This document shows, piece after piece, positions 35,492 to 45,700 of a DNA stretch of 64,000 nt; position 1 is the stretch's first letter, and every line of letters starts with the position of its first letter. The stretch is from Nematostella vectensis (taxonomy: Eukaryota; Cnidaria; Anthozoa; Actiniaria; Edwardsiidae). The DNA lies in NCBI RefSeq assembly GCF_932526225.1, contig NC_064047.1:5765501-5829500 (forward strand), given 5' to 3'. The position numbers were made by a program, and so were the translations under genes. The notes below the pieces were generated by a model. The model was not told the DNA's origin. It made no database searches and worked only from the letters and a program-made list of their open reading frames with translations.

Positions 35492-36483
35492 ATGATGATG
35501 ACGGTGATGGTGATGGTGACAGTGACAGTGACAGTGACGCTGATGGTGATGGTGATGATGATGATGGTGATGACGGTGATGTTGGTGGTGATGGTGCTGG
35601 TGATGGTGATGGTGATGGTGATGGTGATGGTGACGGTGACGGTGACGGTGACGGTGACGGTGATGGTGATGGTGATGGTGATGGTGATGGTGATGGTGAT
35701 GGTGATGGTGATGGTGATGGTGATGGTGATGGTGATGGTGATGGTGATGGTGATGGTGATGGTGATGGTGATGGTGATGGTGATGGTGATGGTGATGGTG
35801 ATGGTGATGGTGATGGTGATGGTGATGGTGATGGTGATGGTGATGGTGATGGTGATGGTGATAATGATGATGATGATGATGATGATGATGATTATCTGCT
35901 GTAGGAAATGCTACGCGAGAAGGCGCGAACTGCAGGCTTCAGGCGCATGAGCCGACAAGAACCTTCTCTTTATAACAACAACTGCGACGACAAAACCTCC
36001 CTCCACTCGCGACGACTCTCGGGGGATACCGTCAAACGAAAGGTGTCTTTCTTCCAAGCCGAGTACCCTTCCTACCAAGCAGCTGGCCCTAACCTTCTTC
36101 ACGCAAGAAATATCGTCACAAAAACATCCGACTTTGAAAAGTCTATTCAATCCATTCCTGAGATAAAGTACACTGATCATAATGCTGACGACCAGAGTGA
36201 TGCCAGCTCAATAAGCGATTCCGAGACGGACAAACTCACTTCCATGCTAGTCTGCCGACAGGAAAATATCGCAAACAACTTGCGTCGGATCGTAAAGATC
36301 GCTCAAAGCAAAGAAGAAGAAGATCTCAAGAGAGAGGAGTGGAAAGTAGTGGCGGAAATCATCGATAAATTTTTCTTTATGGTGTTCTTTGTGATGATGG
36401 TTTCCTCGACAATTGTGATCTTCATGCAAGCCCCGAGGTACTCTTTACAGCCGCTTCAGCCAAACGCTGACGCTGGACCGTGA
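23158..36483 (+). CDS. Nicotinic acetylcholine receptor alpha-type subunit 1 (9 exons)
   Basis: A Cys-loop ligand-gated cation channel subunit of the cell membrane. Exons: 23158-23227, 23719-23870, 31589-31633, 32296-32405, 32812-32956, 33526-33781, 34145-34317, 34886-35077, 35905-36483. All joins are GT-AG and in frame; 573 residues. Exon 1 is a signal peptide ([19 protein letters not shown]). Exon 3 ([15 protein letters not shown]) carries the loop D tryptophan. Loop A is DIYLYNN and loop B SWTYDG; the Cys-loop runs from [13 protein letters not shown] to [12 protein letters not shown] gives the vicinal cysteines (about 226-227) that mark alpha subunits, with alpha7-like spacing to the next tyrosine. 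M2 follows GER, with E at -1' and L at 9', as in cation channels. M4 is at about 537-557. Intron 2 holds a whole Harbinger transposon. It may form homomers or mix with the neighbouring subunits. Confidence 0.93.
25616..25744. mobile_element. MITE family B, full copy
   Basis: TTCTGGCTTCTGTCATCCAA at the left and TTGAATGACGGAAGCCAGAA at the right form near-perfect inverted ends about 130 bp apart. It sits only 45 bp from the Harbinger element in nAChR-1 intron 2. Confidence 0.8.
26460..27197 (+). CDS. Harbinger Myb/SANT-like DNA-binding protein
   Basis: The second protein of Harbinger elements, which binds the transposon ends and helps bring the nuclease to the nucleus and DNA. 245 residues, one exon, intact from ATG to TAA. 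Residues about 14-95 look like a Myb/SANT-like helix-turn-helix domain: [12 protein letters not shown], then KWDKIALNL, then [13 protein letters not shown], with spaced hydrophobics and W. Lys/Glu-rich coiled-coil-like sequence follows, then a glutamine-rich tail (about 195-222) and a hydrophobic end. The CAG/CAA mix in the glutamine tract could be length-variable. AATAAA lies 160 bp downstream. Identification rests on the domain pattern plus its place between Harbinger ends. Confidence 0.82.
   Translation: MSEDKKVAEKRELFIWKFDSDVSLLKEVIAEEPHKHPYASKERGQKWDKIALNLKENHGFKVTQRSVRKRFNSLHEDFLKKEKKEKRDSGGEVMYDEKHQMLTDYNELIEDWERERKERVDDEKVMAEDMRKKATERLSATKKRKESGEDKGEEDQPKRKTQQSLVQLMEQSIAVRSQERARELEIRENELKQQQHFHGFLLQQQQQAQQMHMQQQQQQQAMNMAMMNVLTEMLNAVKNAKTYYC
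27358..27363 (+). promoter_or_regulatory. Candidate polyadenylation signal of the Myb-like gene
   Basis: AATAAA about 160 bp after the TAA stop at 27197. Confidence 0.5.
28656..30397 (-). pseudogene. HARBI1: HARBI1-like DDE nuclease, broken by a 7-bp duplication
   Basis: Harbinger transposase/nuclease, which cuts and joins DNA using a DDE metal triad. Minus-strand parts: 30056-30397 (N-terminal, ATG) and 29721 to about 30110 are one exon split by a frame break; an intron follows (29072-29720, GT-AG) and then the last exon 28656-29071. The split codon across that intron restores the family phrase GPVEGKRHD. Triad: first D in [13 protein letters not shown] (codon 29857-29859), second D in YGDPVYPL (28965-28967), E in SAVEWVFG (28854-28856), all present. 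The frame breaks at 30097-30110, where CAATAGT is present twice in tandem; with one copy the frame would run through to the conserved [10 protein letters not shown] segment. As it stands, translation stops soon after the break, so this copy should not make nuclease. Confidence 0.9.
31775..32265. repeat. G-rich minisatellite in nAChR-1 intron 3
   Basis: Irregular copies of GGGTAGAGGGTGGAGTA and GGTGGGGTAGTG. Closely spaced runs of three or more G on the plus (transcribed-RNA) strand could form quadruplexes in the pre-mRNA. It ends about 30 bp before exon 4. Confidence 0.9.
32415..32795. repeat. 38-bp minisatellite filling nAChR-1 intron 4
   Basis: About nine copies of a unit including GATATGCACCTAGCCACG and GGAACACCTGTGTACAAG. 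It begins within 15 bp of the exon 4 donor and ends just before the exon 5 acceptor. Confidence 0.88.
33235..33480. repeat. Dispersed repeat family E, copy 2 (inverted)
   Basis: Inverted counterpart of 20038-20280. It lies in nAChR-1 intron 5 directly ahead of the exon 6 acceptor region. Confidence 0.75.
33740..33836. repeat. 56-bp duplication of the end of nAChR-1 exon 6
   Basis: ACATGAACCTGATCATGCC...TTTTCTCATAACAG at the exon end recurs 56 bp later as ACATGAACCTAATCATATCC...TCTCATAACC. The second copy has lost the AG/GT donor context and is intronic. It encodes part of M1. Confidence 0.88.
33977..34185. repeat. 109-bp duplication of the start of nAChR-1 exon 7
   Basis: GATGTCGATGTTTTAATGAC occurs at 33981 and 34091. 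Each copy runs through TTTTACCAGGTTTGACACT (acceptor plus exon start) into TTCCTTCCACCGGAAT. Only the second continues into M2; the first decays into AT-rich DNA. Confidence 0.9.
34790..34905. repeat. About 46-bp triplication of the start of nAChR-1 exon 8
   Basis: GGTTAGTCGAGCGCTATTAG (34793), GTTGGTCTAGCGCTAATAG (about 34841) and the true exon start GTTGGTCTGGCGCTAGTAG (34886) are spaced about 46 bp, each followed or preceded by a GTATACTA stretch. The first two are decayed copies. Confidence 0.8.
35078..35205. repeat. 20-bp tandem repeat at the nAChR-1 exon 8 donor
   Basis: About six copies of GAACTTGAGACTCGACGGC and variants, starting about 15 bp inside intron 8. Confidence 0.88.
35310..35895. 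repeat. (GAT)n / (GGTGAT)n microsatellite in nAChR-1 intron 8
   Basis: GAT trinucleotides pass into a GGTGAT hexanucleotide run of over 300 bp, then back to GAT. It ends 10 bp before the exon 9 acceptor. Long Asp/Met/Val open frames here are not coding. Confidence 0.97.
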
Positions 36484-36951
36484 AAAGCAGGCTGTTTTGG
36501 TTTGAATTTTCCAACTTTCACGTCTTATTCCTGTCGTGAATACGATCAATCAAGTGATGATTACTTGAGGAATTAGGCGAGGAAATCACCTGATGGCTTT
36601 TGATTCATATGGAGAATACAAACGCATCCTTTCTAATACAGTGCTGTAGAAGAGACCCCCCCTCCCCCTCAGGATACTAATAGAAGAGAACCCCCTCCCC
36701 CTTAGTATACTAATAGAAGAGACCCCCCCCCCCCCCTTAGTATATTAATAGAAGAGAACCACTTCTTGGTGTTTAGTGGTCTTAGTATACGGTCACTCCG
36801 GTGTAAAGCGGGGTCAAACATCGGTTCGGTACTCAGGTTCATGCGGGCAAAATAGAAGTTTGCAGCGACCTGAAATTTGGTATGAAATCACCAAAGAAAA
36901 TGGGTTTTGAAACATTTTGTACAGAATTTGAGATTCTAGGAATGTGCTAGA

Positions 36952-37182
36952 TCCAGGCCCGGGGGGGGGGGGGGGGGTAGGGGGGGAGTGAGTTCTCTAA
37001 TAAAAATCCACCACCAAAAATGACCACTCCCGAAAAAACAAATAGTGATTTTTTTTTATGTCTTTGCAGTATCTCTACGGGGCGTTTTTTGTCGGATTTG
37101 GCTACATATCTGAGTGATCTAGCTTATGCTTTATAGTTTTGTACAAATAGCACGTCTATTGACCCCACTGGGTACGGGCCTG
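36952..37182. mobile_element. MITE family A, copy 3 (inverted)
   Basis: Contains TAGTTTTGTACAAATAGC and CACGTCTATTGAC (inverse of copies 1 and 2) and ends CTGGGTACGGGCCTG. A poly-G run follows the left end. Confidence 0.65.
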
Positions 37183-38300
37183 TAGATCTGTGATTCTAGA
37201 ATGTCCTTATGAATGTAATCAAGAGAAGAAGCAGCAAGAGCGGAAGCGGTGAAGCACGAGGTTTTCCGCTCTTAATTTTGAATGAATTCTTTTTTTTACA
37301 CGTTTTCGAAATCTTGCAATTCTCGAAGTACTACATCCCCTTAATAAACCGCAACTGCCTGTATCCTTGATGCTAAAATTAAATTTTCGATGGTATAAGT
37401 GCAATTAGGGTATTTTTTTTCGGATTCAAGTCACAAAACAGGGGCAAACAATAAGATGTAAATATACCAAAGCGCGGGGGTAGGTGAGTAAAAATGCTCA
37501 CTCCAATGATGGGGTCAACCACCAGTGATGGTTACTAAAAATAGGCATATTCGGAATCGACATGGCGCGCTGGTAATACCAAAGTGTCCCTCTCTCATCT
37601 TATGCTCTTTTGATGTTATATATATTTTATGATTTATTAGTTGCATATCACCAGCAATATAGTCTTAAAGAATGTCGATAAACCACGCCTTCTTTGATAT
37701 TTACATTTGAAGATAAAATGGTTCTTTAATTTTTCTACAAAAGCATTTCAAAAGCAGCACCATTACTCTTGGTGAAGAGCCCTCGATATCTGATACGCAC
37801 GACAACAAACAAAAACAGCAGTAACGATAGCAACAATGAAAACAAACAACAACATCCTAAACAACAATAACAACAACCTTGACAACAATAACAATAGGAA
37901 CAAACAACAACATCGTAAAGAACAATAACAACAAACAACAACATCAAACTTGACGACAAACTTGACAAATTATACAACAACATACTTAATAAAAAGGACA
38001 TCAACAGATAACAACAACATCGAAAACAACAATAACAAGCATATAAACACCGACGGTAACAATAACGAAAACAACGATACAACAAGATTTATGCACATGA
38101 AAAAAAGCATTAGACATCTGATACGCAAAAAAGACACACAAGGAGAACATATAAAGTAGCGACAACAACATTCTCCCCCATAAGCTACAGCAACTACTAT
38201 TTACAACAACAACAACATTCAATTATACAACCACAACACTTTCAATTCTTCAGTTAACTTCTTTCGAATTGCACCACTGCCCAAAATGCCTAGTGGTTGG

Positions 38301-38306
38301 TTTATT
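38301..38306 (-). promoter_or_regulatory. Candidate polyadenylation signal of nAChR-2
   Basis: AATAAA on the minus strand about 130 bp beyond the stop codon of the nAChR-2 last exon. Confidence 0.45.
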
Positions 38307-38436
38307 GATTACATCGCTGTCTCTGGTACTTGCGGGCTCAATATTTTAAATTCACCGCGTTTCGTAAAGGCCTCGTCATAACCGCTGCCCATTTAGCTTG
38401 GAGGCTCATTCTATAACAATATACTGCTGACCACCC

Positions 38437-39686
38437 TCATGCTAGCGGGACCTCCGGATAAGACGGAATGGTCGCGAAGGTAAGGATAGTTGAGAGCAAG
38501 ATCACAAGGGCGAACAGAATCAAGAAAAAGCGATCGATGACCGTTGCGGCGAGGATCCAGTCATCTCGCTTGCTGTTCCCTTCGTCTTGTTCTTCCATGT
38601 TATCGATCAGCTTCGTGATGCCTTCAACCAAATGATCCTATCAATCGCGAGAAAAAAAACAATCAAGAATAAGTTTAATTTTCAAAAGCATTCATTCAAA
38701 ACTCTGTCACCCTCGAGCCCTAGCCAAGTGACCGCTTTATTTATCCCTTTATGACCGCTTTATTTATCCCTTCATGACCGCTTTATTTATTCCTTCATGA
38801 CCGCTTTATTTATCCCTTCATGACTGCTTTATTTATCCCTTCATGACCGCTATTTTTATCCCTTCATGACCGCTTTATTTATCCCTTCATGACCGCTTTA
38901 TTTATCCCTTCATGACCGCTTTATTTATCCCTTCTCGACCGCTTTATTTATCCCTTCGTGACCGCTATTTTTATCCCTTCATGACCGCTTAATTTATCCC
39001 TTCATGACCGCTATTTTTATCCCTTCATGACCGCTATTTTCATCCCTTCATGACCGCTATTTTTATCCCTTCATGACCGCTTTATTTATCCCTTCATGAC
39101 CGCTATTTTTATCCCTTTATGACCGCTTTATTTATCCCTTCATGACCGCTTTATTTATCCCTTCATGACCGCTATTTTTATCCCTTCATAAGCACTGGGT
39201 TACCATTTTAAAAAAACAATCTCAGTAAGAATCTTGCATCGATATGGTGACCACTAAATAGTGATCAATGCCACGAGGGAAGAGTCGCTATACCTGTCTG
39301 TGGATGACACCTTTGAGAACTCGCATTATTTGAGGGTCGTTTACGCATGCGCAGTCTAGGTTGGTTTCCGGTTGATTCGCTTCGACTGAGCTCCCAGCGT
39401 CCATCTGATCATCGTAGTCTGATCTCTTACGTAACGAACTTGAACTGCAGTCAAATCATATCAAACCATCATCATAATTATCATCATCATAACCATCATC
39501 ATCATCATTATTACCATCATCATCACCGTCATCTATATCGTTATAGCCATTATCATAATCATCATCATCATCGTCAACGTCGTCATTATCGTCATCAGCA
39601 TCATCATCATCAAAGTCTTCATCATCATCACCGTCATCATTATCGTTATAGCCATTATCATAATCATCATAAGCCATCATCATAGC

Positions 39687-39726
<40 letters not shown>

Positions 39727-42700
39727 GCCATCATCATCATCATCATCAACATCATCATCACCACCATCACAATCATCGCTATAGCCATTATTATAATCAT
39801 CAAAGCCATCACCATCACCATCATCTTAATCATCATAGCAATCATCATCATCATCATCATCATCATAGCAATCATCATCATCATAGCAATCATCATCATC
39901 ATCATCATAGCCATCACCATCAATATCATCATCCACCAGCATTCAAACGCATTCGTAGGTGTGCGAGCCGGCACACCTCTCACCTGTAGGGAGGGAGAGG
40001 CTTGTACATTGATGCATGCTGGATAAAGCTGTTTGCTGTTCGACTCTCGCCGAGTGCCGCTGTTCTTGCTTCAATGCATGTTCTACAAGTGGCCTCCGCC
40101 TCGCTTGCCCCTACGAGCGTCTCGTAGCTGAGAGATTTAGCGGGAGGGAGATTCCAAAACCCAAACAGTTGGTTTCGTGGTTGTATTTTAGGGCCTTAAA
40201 ATCAATGACACATAGTAATCATTATCAATCTTTAAACATCAGCAGTATCACGCTTATAATCACTGTCAATATATCGTAGAACCCATTCTCCCCCTGAGAC
40301 CGTCAGTATATCGTACCGTCTGTCTTGGTCTTATCATCTAGCTTTTTCGGTTCTTCTTCCTTTTTTTTTTTGTCCTTCATGTGATTCATCTCAAGCACCC
40401 CAACCCACCCCTCCCTAGGTAAGTCAATATATCATGGACCCCTTCCCCTTGGTCTAGTCAGAATATATCGTACCTTCGGTCTTGGTCTTATCATCTAGCT
40501 CTTTCGCGACATCCTCATCTTTTCTGTTTTTCACATGTGTCATCTCAAGCAAATACCAACTCACCCCTCCCTAGGTCAGTCAATTTAACATAGCCCCCCC
40601 CTTGGGACCTTCAGTATATATCGTACCGTCTGTCTTGGTCTCATCATCTAGCTCTTTCGCTTGTTCTTCCTCTTTTTTGTCCTTCACATGTGTTATCCCA
40701 AGTAGCCCTCCGAGCTTTTGGCAGATGAAATACTTCACCCAAAATGGCATCACGTTGATATCGGGGTTTGTATGGTAGCACTGCACTACTATAGTCGTAG
40801 CCACCAGAGCGAGGCCAACCTGAAAAAGGGGGCACCAAGATAAGAAAAGAAAGGGGGGAGGGGACAGGTACTATTTGGGAATGTTTCGGTACTATTCGAG
40901 AGTGACTCGGTACCATTTGGAAGTCACTCGGTACTATTTGGAAGTGACTCGGTGCTATTCGGGATTGACTCGGTACTATTCGGTAGTGACTCGGTGATAT
41001 TCGGAAGTGACTCGGTGCTATTCGGAAGTGACTCGGTGCTATTCGGGATTGACTCGGTACTATTCGGTAGTGACTCGGTACTATTCGGTAGTGACTCGGT
41101 GCTTTTCGGAAGTAAGTCAGTACTATTCGGAAGTCACAGTACTATTTGGATGTGACTTGTTGCTATTTGGAAGTGACTCGGTGCTATTCGGTAGTGACTC
41201 GGTGCTATTCGGTAGTGACTTGCTACTATTTGGGAGTGACTCGGTATCATTCGGTTGTTATTCAGTTCTATTCGGGAGTTATTTGGTTCTATTCAGAGGT
41301 GACTTGAAACAACTCGGAATTGACTCGGTACTATTCGGGAGTTATTCGGTTCTATTCGGAGGTGACTTGAAACTTTTCGGAAGTGCCTCGGTACCGTTCG
41401 GAAGTCACTCGGTACTATTCGGAAGTGACGTACCTCTATAGTCGAGCAGATAATGTAGATGCTGATGACCGGAACCACCTCTGATGTCGGCGGTAGGATA
41501 TCCGCCACGATAAGCATGAACACGGTGAGAGCCAACAAGTCTGTGATCACAAGTCCGACGCGCTCCCCCGAATCCGTGCTCACGATGAATGACAACAGGG
41601 ATAACACTGAGGGAGGAAGGAAAAAATGATTTCAGTGGTAATCAGGTACATTCAACAAATATGCGTGAACATCTATTTATTCGGGAATGAGTCGATAATA
41701 TTCGGTAATGCGTCGGTACTATTCGGGGACGTAATATCTATTAGTCTTCTTTTAACCCATTTTTGTGAACTGCCTCGATAGCATTCAAAAGTACCAAAAG
41801 TCACTAATTAAATTAAATAAATAATATCATTCTGTGACATGCATTGGTAGGTAACAAAGAACTTTCCGATACTATTCGGAAGTGCCTCGGTACTATTCGG
41901 TAAGGCCTCGAAATGATTCGTTAAGGCCTCAGTACTATTCCGTAAAGTCTCGGTACTGGTTCGGTAAAGCCTCTGTATTCTTCGGTTAAGCTGCGACACC
42001 ATTCGATAAAGCCTCGTTACTATTCGATAAAGCCTCGTTACTATTCGATAAAGCCTCGGTACTATTCGGTTAAGCCTCGGTACTATTCCGTTAAGCGTCG
42101 GTACTATTCGGTTAAGCCTCGGTACTATTCGGTGAAGCCTCGGTACTATCCGGTTAAGCCTCGGCACTATTCGGTAAAGCCTCGGTAATATTCGGCAAGG
42201 CCTCGGCAATATTCGGTAAGGCCTCGGTAATGTTCGACCTACCTACCTGTTATCAGCATGCAGGGGATTATAAGGTTGACCCAGTAGTAAAGTGTCTTGC
42301 GCCGTATAATCAGGGTGCACGTGACGTCCGTGAAGGGAGAATCCGGACAGCAAGGGTAATACAAGATAGACCGCTTACAAGGGAAACCTATGAAGTCCCA
42401 TTCGCCATTTTTCTGATAACCCTTGATGCTCGCTTGATCCTCTTCTGGGAAAATGTCCACAGAATTGGCGTCATATGTCCACGACCCAAACTTGAGGCGA
42501 CATTCCTGAAATGTCCAGGTGAAAATATGATCAGCTTGATAGTGTATAGCAACACTCAGGGACCCCCCCCTGTACTACATATTATGCCTTTGCACTATTT
42601 TGGAGTGCAACGGTCCTATTCAGCAAAGCCTCTGTACTATTCGGAAGTAACCCGCTGCTATTCGAGTAAGTCTCGATGATATTCGTGCCTCTGTACTTTA

Positions 42701-45700
42701 CGGGTAAGCCTCTATACTATTTTGCCTCGGTACAATTGGGAAGTGCCTCGCTACTTTTCGGGATGTACTTGGTACTATCCGGGTAAGTCTTGGTACAATT
42801 CGGAAGTGCCTCGTTACTTTTCGGGAACGGCCTTGATCCTATTCGGAAGTACCTCGGTACTTTTGGGTTTAGCCTCGGTACTATTCGGGTAAACCTCGGT
42901 ACTCGTAAGCGCCACGTGACGATGGCATCCCTGTGGTACCATACCTGCTGGTCAAAAGGGAAGTATTTCACATTGATCTTGCACGAAGTTGTGAAGATCT
43001 TAGGGGCCAGCCAAGTGTTTGTTCCCGAATAGTTGACTTTTATCTTCGCCGTGAATCCATAAAGGGAACCATCATACCCACTGTCGGCACTATGATATAA
43101 AGAGACAACACAGGGTGACCAACCTCCTTGGATGATCACTATATTGTGACATAAAATAAAAAAAACGGAGTGACCAATAGTCTAGGATGATCAATAATTG
43201 TGACAGAAAAACAATACAGAGTGGACAATTGTTTTGGGATGATTTTTATGATTTATATATATTTTTTTGTGAAATAAAGAAACAACACAGGGTAGCCAAT
43301 CGTCTAGGAGGATTTATAGATTTTGACTTAAGGAAATACATTTCCAAGGGCCGGAAAACAGATGCGATTCTTTCTGGCATGCACGTTTAACAGGGTGACA
43401 GGGTTGATTCATTTATTTAACTTTTCAAAAACGAAGAAATAGTAGAGACATTACCAACCACAATATTGTACCTCTATCAGCTTGTCACTCGCACACTTTT
43501 ACCCACTCCCCCCAGACATCCCTTGGCCACGCCCTTGCCCCTTCCCCCTGCCCACTCCTTCCACGTCCTTGTAATACGTACTTGTTGTACAAATAGATGT
43601 CCGGTTTCCACAGAGTAGACGGATCCAAGTTGACCTGGACTATCCCACCATACTCCGACTTATTCCAGGCGACGAGTGGGTTTTCCCATTTCTTAAAGAA
43701 AAAGAACCCCCGTAATGAAAATTCTCCCTTTATGCAAACAAACAAACAAACAAACAAACAAACAAACAAACAAACAAACAAACAAACAAACAAACAAACA
43801 AACAAACAAACAAACAAACAAACAAACAAACAAACAAACAAACAAACAAACAAACAAACAAACAAACAAACAAACAAACAAACAAACAAACAAACAAACA
43901 AACAAACAAACAAACAAACAAACAAACAAACAAGCAAGCAAGCGAACGAACGAACGAACAAACGAAAAAAACGAACAAACGTACAAACATACGAGCGAAT
44001 GGATGGATGAATGTATACACGCAATTACCTGTCGAACGTACAAGCTGACAGACAGCAATTCGAATTTTTCAATCTAAAAGTAGATGGAAATCAATTAATA
44101 CCTAAAAATTTTCCCAATCGTAAAAAGTTGCCAACAAAGTTGCAGGGAGAATGCTGCTTAATAGTTCTTTTCAACATTTTTTTGTACAATTTTTTAATTG
44201 GATTTTTAATGTAAATACGTAATATGCAATGTAATATGTACAATATGATGCAATAAAAGAGGCAAAAAAACATGGCTGATAGCCAAAGCACGAGAAAGCT
44301 ACTGAGGCAACAATCGCTTGTTAGCGATCGTTACTCGAGGACTCCGCCATTTTGAATAATCATATAGTGGAGAACGCTGACCAACATGACTGCCATTTCG
44401 TGAAACCTAAGTTTGACCAACGACCATTTATATTACCAGATTAATAAATTAAATAACAAAAAAACGGAAAAAGCAACAAAGTTACTTTCATTTACAAAAG
44501 ATGCCCGGAAAGAGAAAAGTTGCCGCAAATCCTAAAAGTTTCTCAAAAGTTGCCGAGCATCTTTGGGACAGCCCTATTAACTACCACGCCCATTATTTGG
44601 TTGAGTGTGAGTCCCACATGATTGGTCACCCTGTGTCCCCTTCCACGTCCATTATCTGGTTAAGTGGGAATCCCATATGATTGGTCACCCTGTGTTACCC
44701 ACCACGTCCATTATCTGGTTGAGTGTGAGTCCCATATGATTGGTCACCCTGTGTTAAACACCACGTCCATTATCTGGTTGAGTGTGAGTCCTATATGATT
44801 GGTGAGTTCTGTGTTACCTACCACGTTCATTATCTGGTTGAGAGTGAGTCCCATATGATTGGTCACCCTGTGTTACCTACCACGTCCATTATCTGGTTGA
44901 GTGGGAATCCCATATGATTGGTCACCCTGTGTTACCTACCACGTCCATTATCTGGTTGAGTGTGAATCTCATATGATTGGTCACCCTGTGTTACCTACCA
45001 CGTCCATTATCTGGTTGAGTGTGAGTCTCATATGATTGGTCACCCTGTGTTACCTACCGCGTCCATTATCTGGTTGAGTCTGTTCCATATGATTGGTCAC
45101 CCTGTGTCACCTTCCACGTCCATTATCTGGTTGAGTGTGAATCCCATATGATTGGTCACCCTGTGTTACCCACCACGTCCATTATCTTGTTGAGTGTGAG
45201 TCCCATATGATTGGTCACCCTGTGTTACCTACCACGTCCATTATCTGGTTGAGTCTGTTCCATATGATTGGTCACCCTGTGTTACCTACCACGTCCATTA
45301 TCTGGTTGAGTGTGAATCCCATATGATTGGTCACCCTGTGTTACCTACCACGTCCATTATCTGGTTGAGTGTGAGTCCCATATGATTGGTCACCCTGTGT
45401 TACCTACCACGTCCATTATCTGGTTGAGTGTGAATCCCATATGATTGGTCACCCTGTGTTACCTACCACGTCCATTATCTGGTTGAGTGTGAGTCCCATA
45501 TGATTGGTCACCCTGTGTTACCTACCACGTCCATTATCTGGTTGAGTGTGAGTCCCATATGATTGGTCACCCTGTGTTACCTACCACGTCCATTATCTGG
45601 TTGAGTGTGAGTCCCATATGATTGGTCACCCTGTGTTACCTACCACGTCCATTATCTGGTTGAGTGTGAGTCCCATATGATTGGTCACCCTGTGTTACCT

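Larger units (their letters stand above)
36484..38436. other. Convergent intergenic gap between nAChR-1 and nAChR-2
   Basis: Holds three C-rich 40-bp repeats (36650-36765), MITE family A copy 3 (36952-37182), a unique stretch, and CAA/AAC-rich low-complexity DNA (about 37795-38220). No exon seen. Confidence 0.6.

Noticed and set aside
35289-35950. Met-, Asp- and Val-Met-rich frames
   Set aside because: GAT/GGTGAT microsatellite inside nAChR-1 intron 8; the true exon 9 begins at 35905.
39347-39983. His-rich plus frame and Met/Asp-rich minus frame
   Set aside because: ATC-rich microsatellite in an nAChR-2 intron; only 39294-39444 has exon features, on the minus strand.
43485-44077. Frames of VCLF and TNKQ repeats
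   Set aside because: (CAAA)n microsatellite; they join by chance to parts of the 110- and 45-bp nAChR-2 exons.
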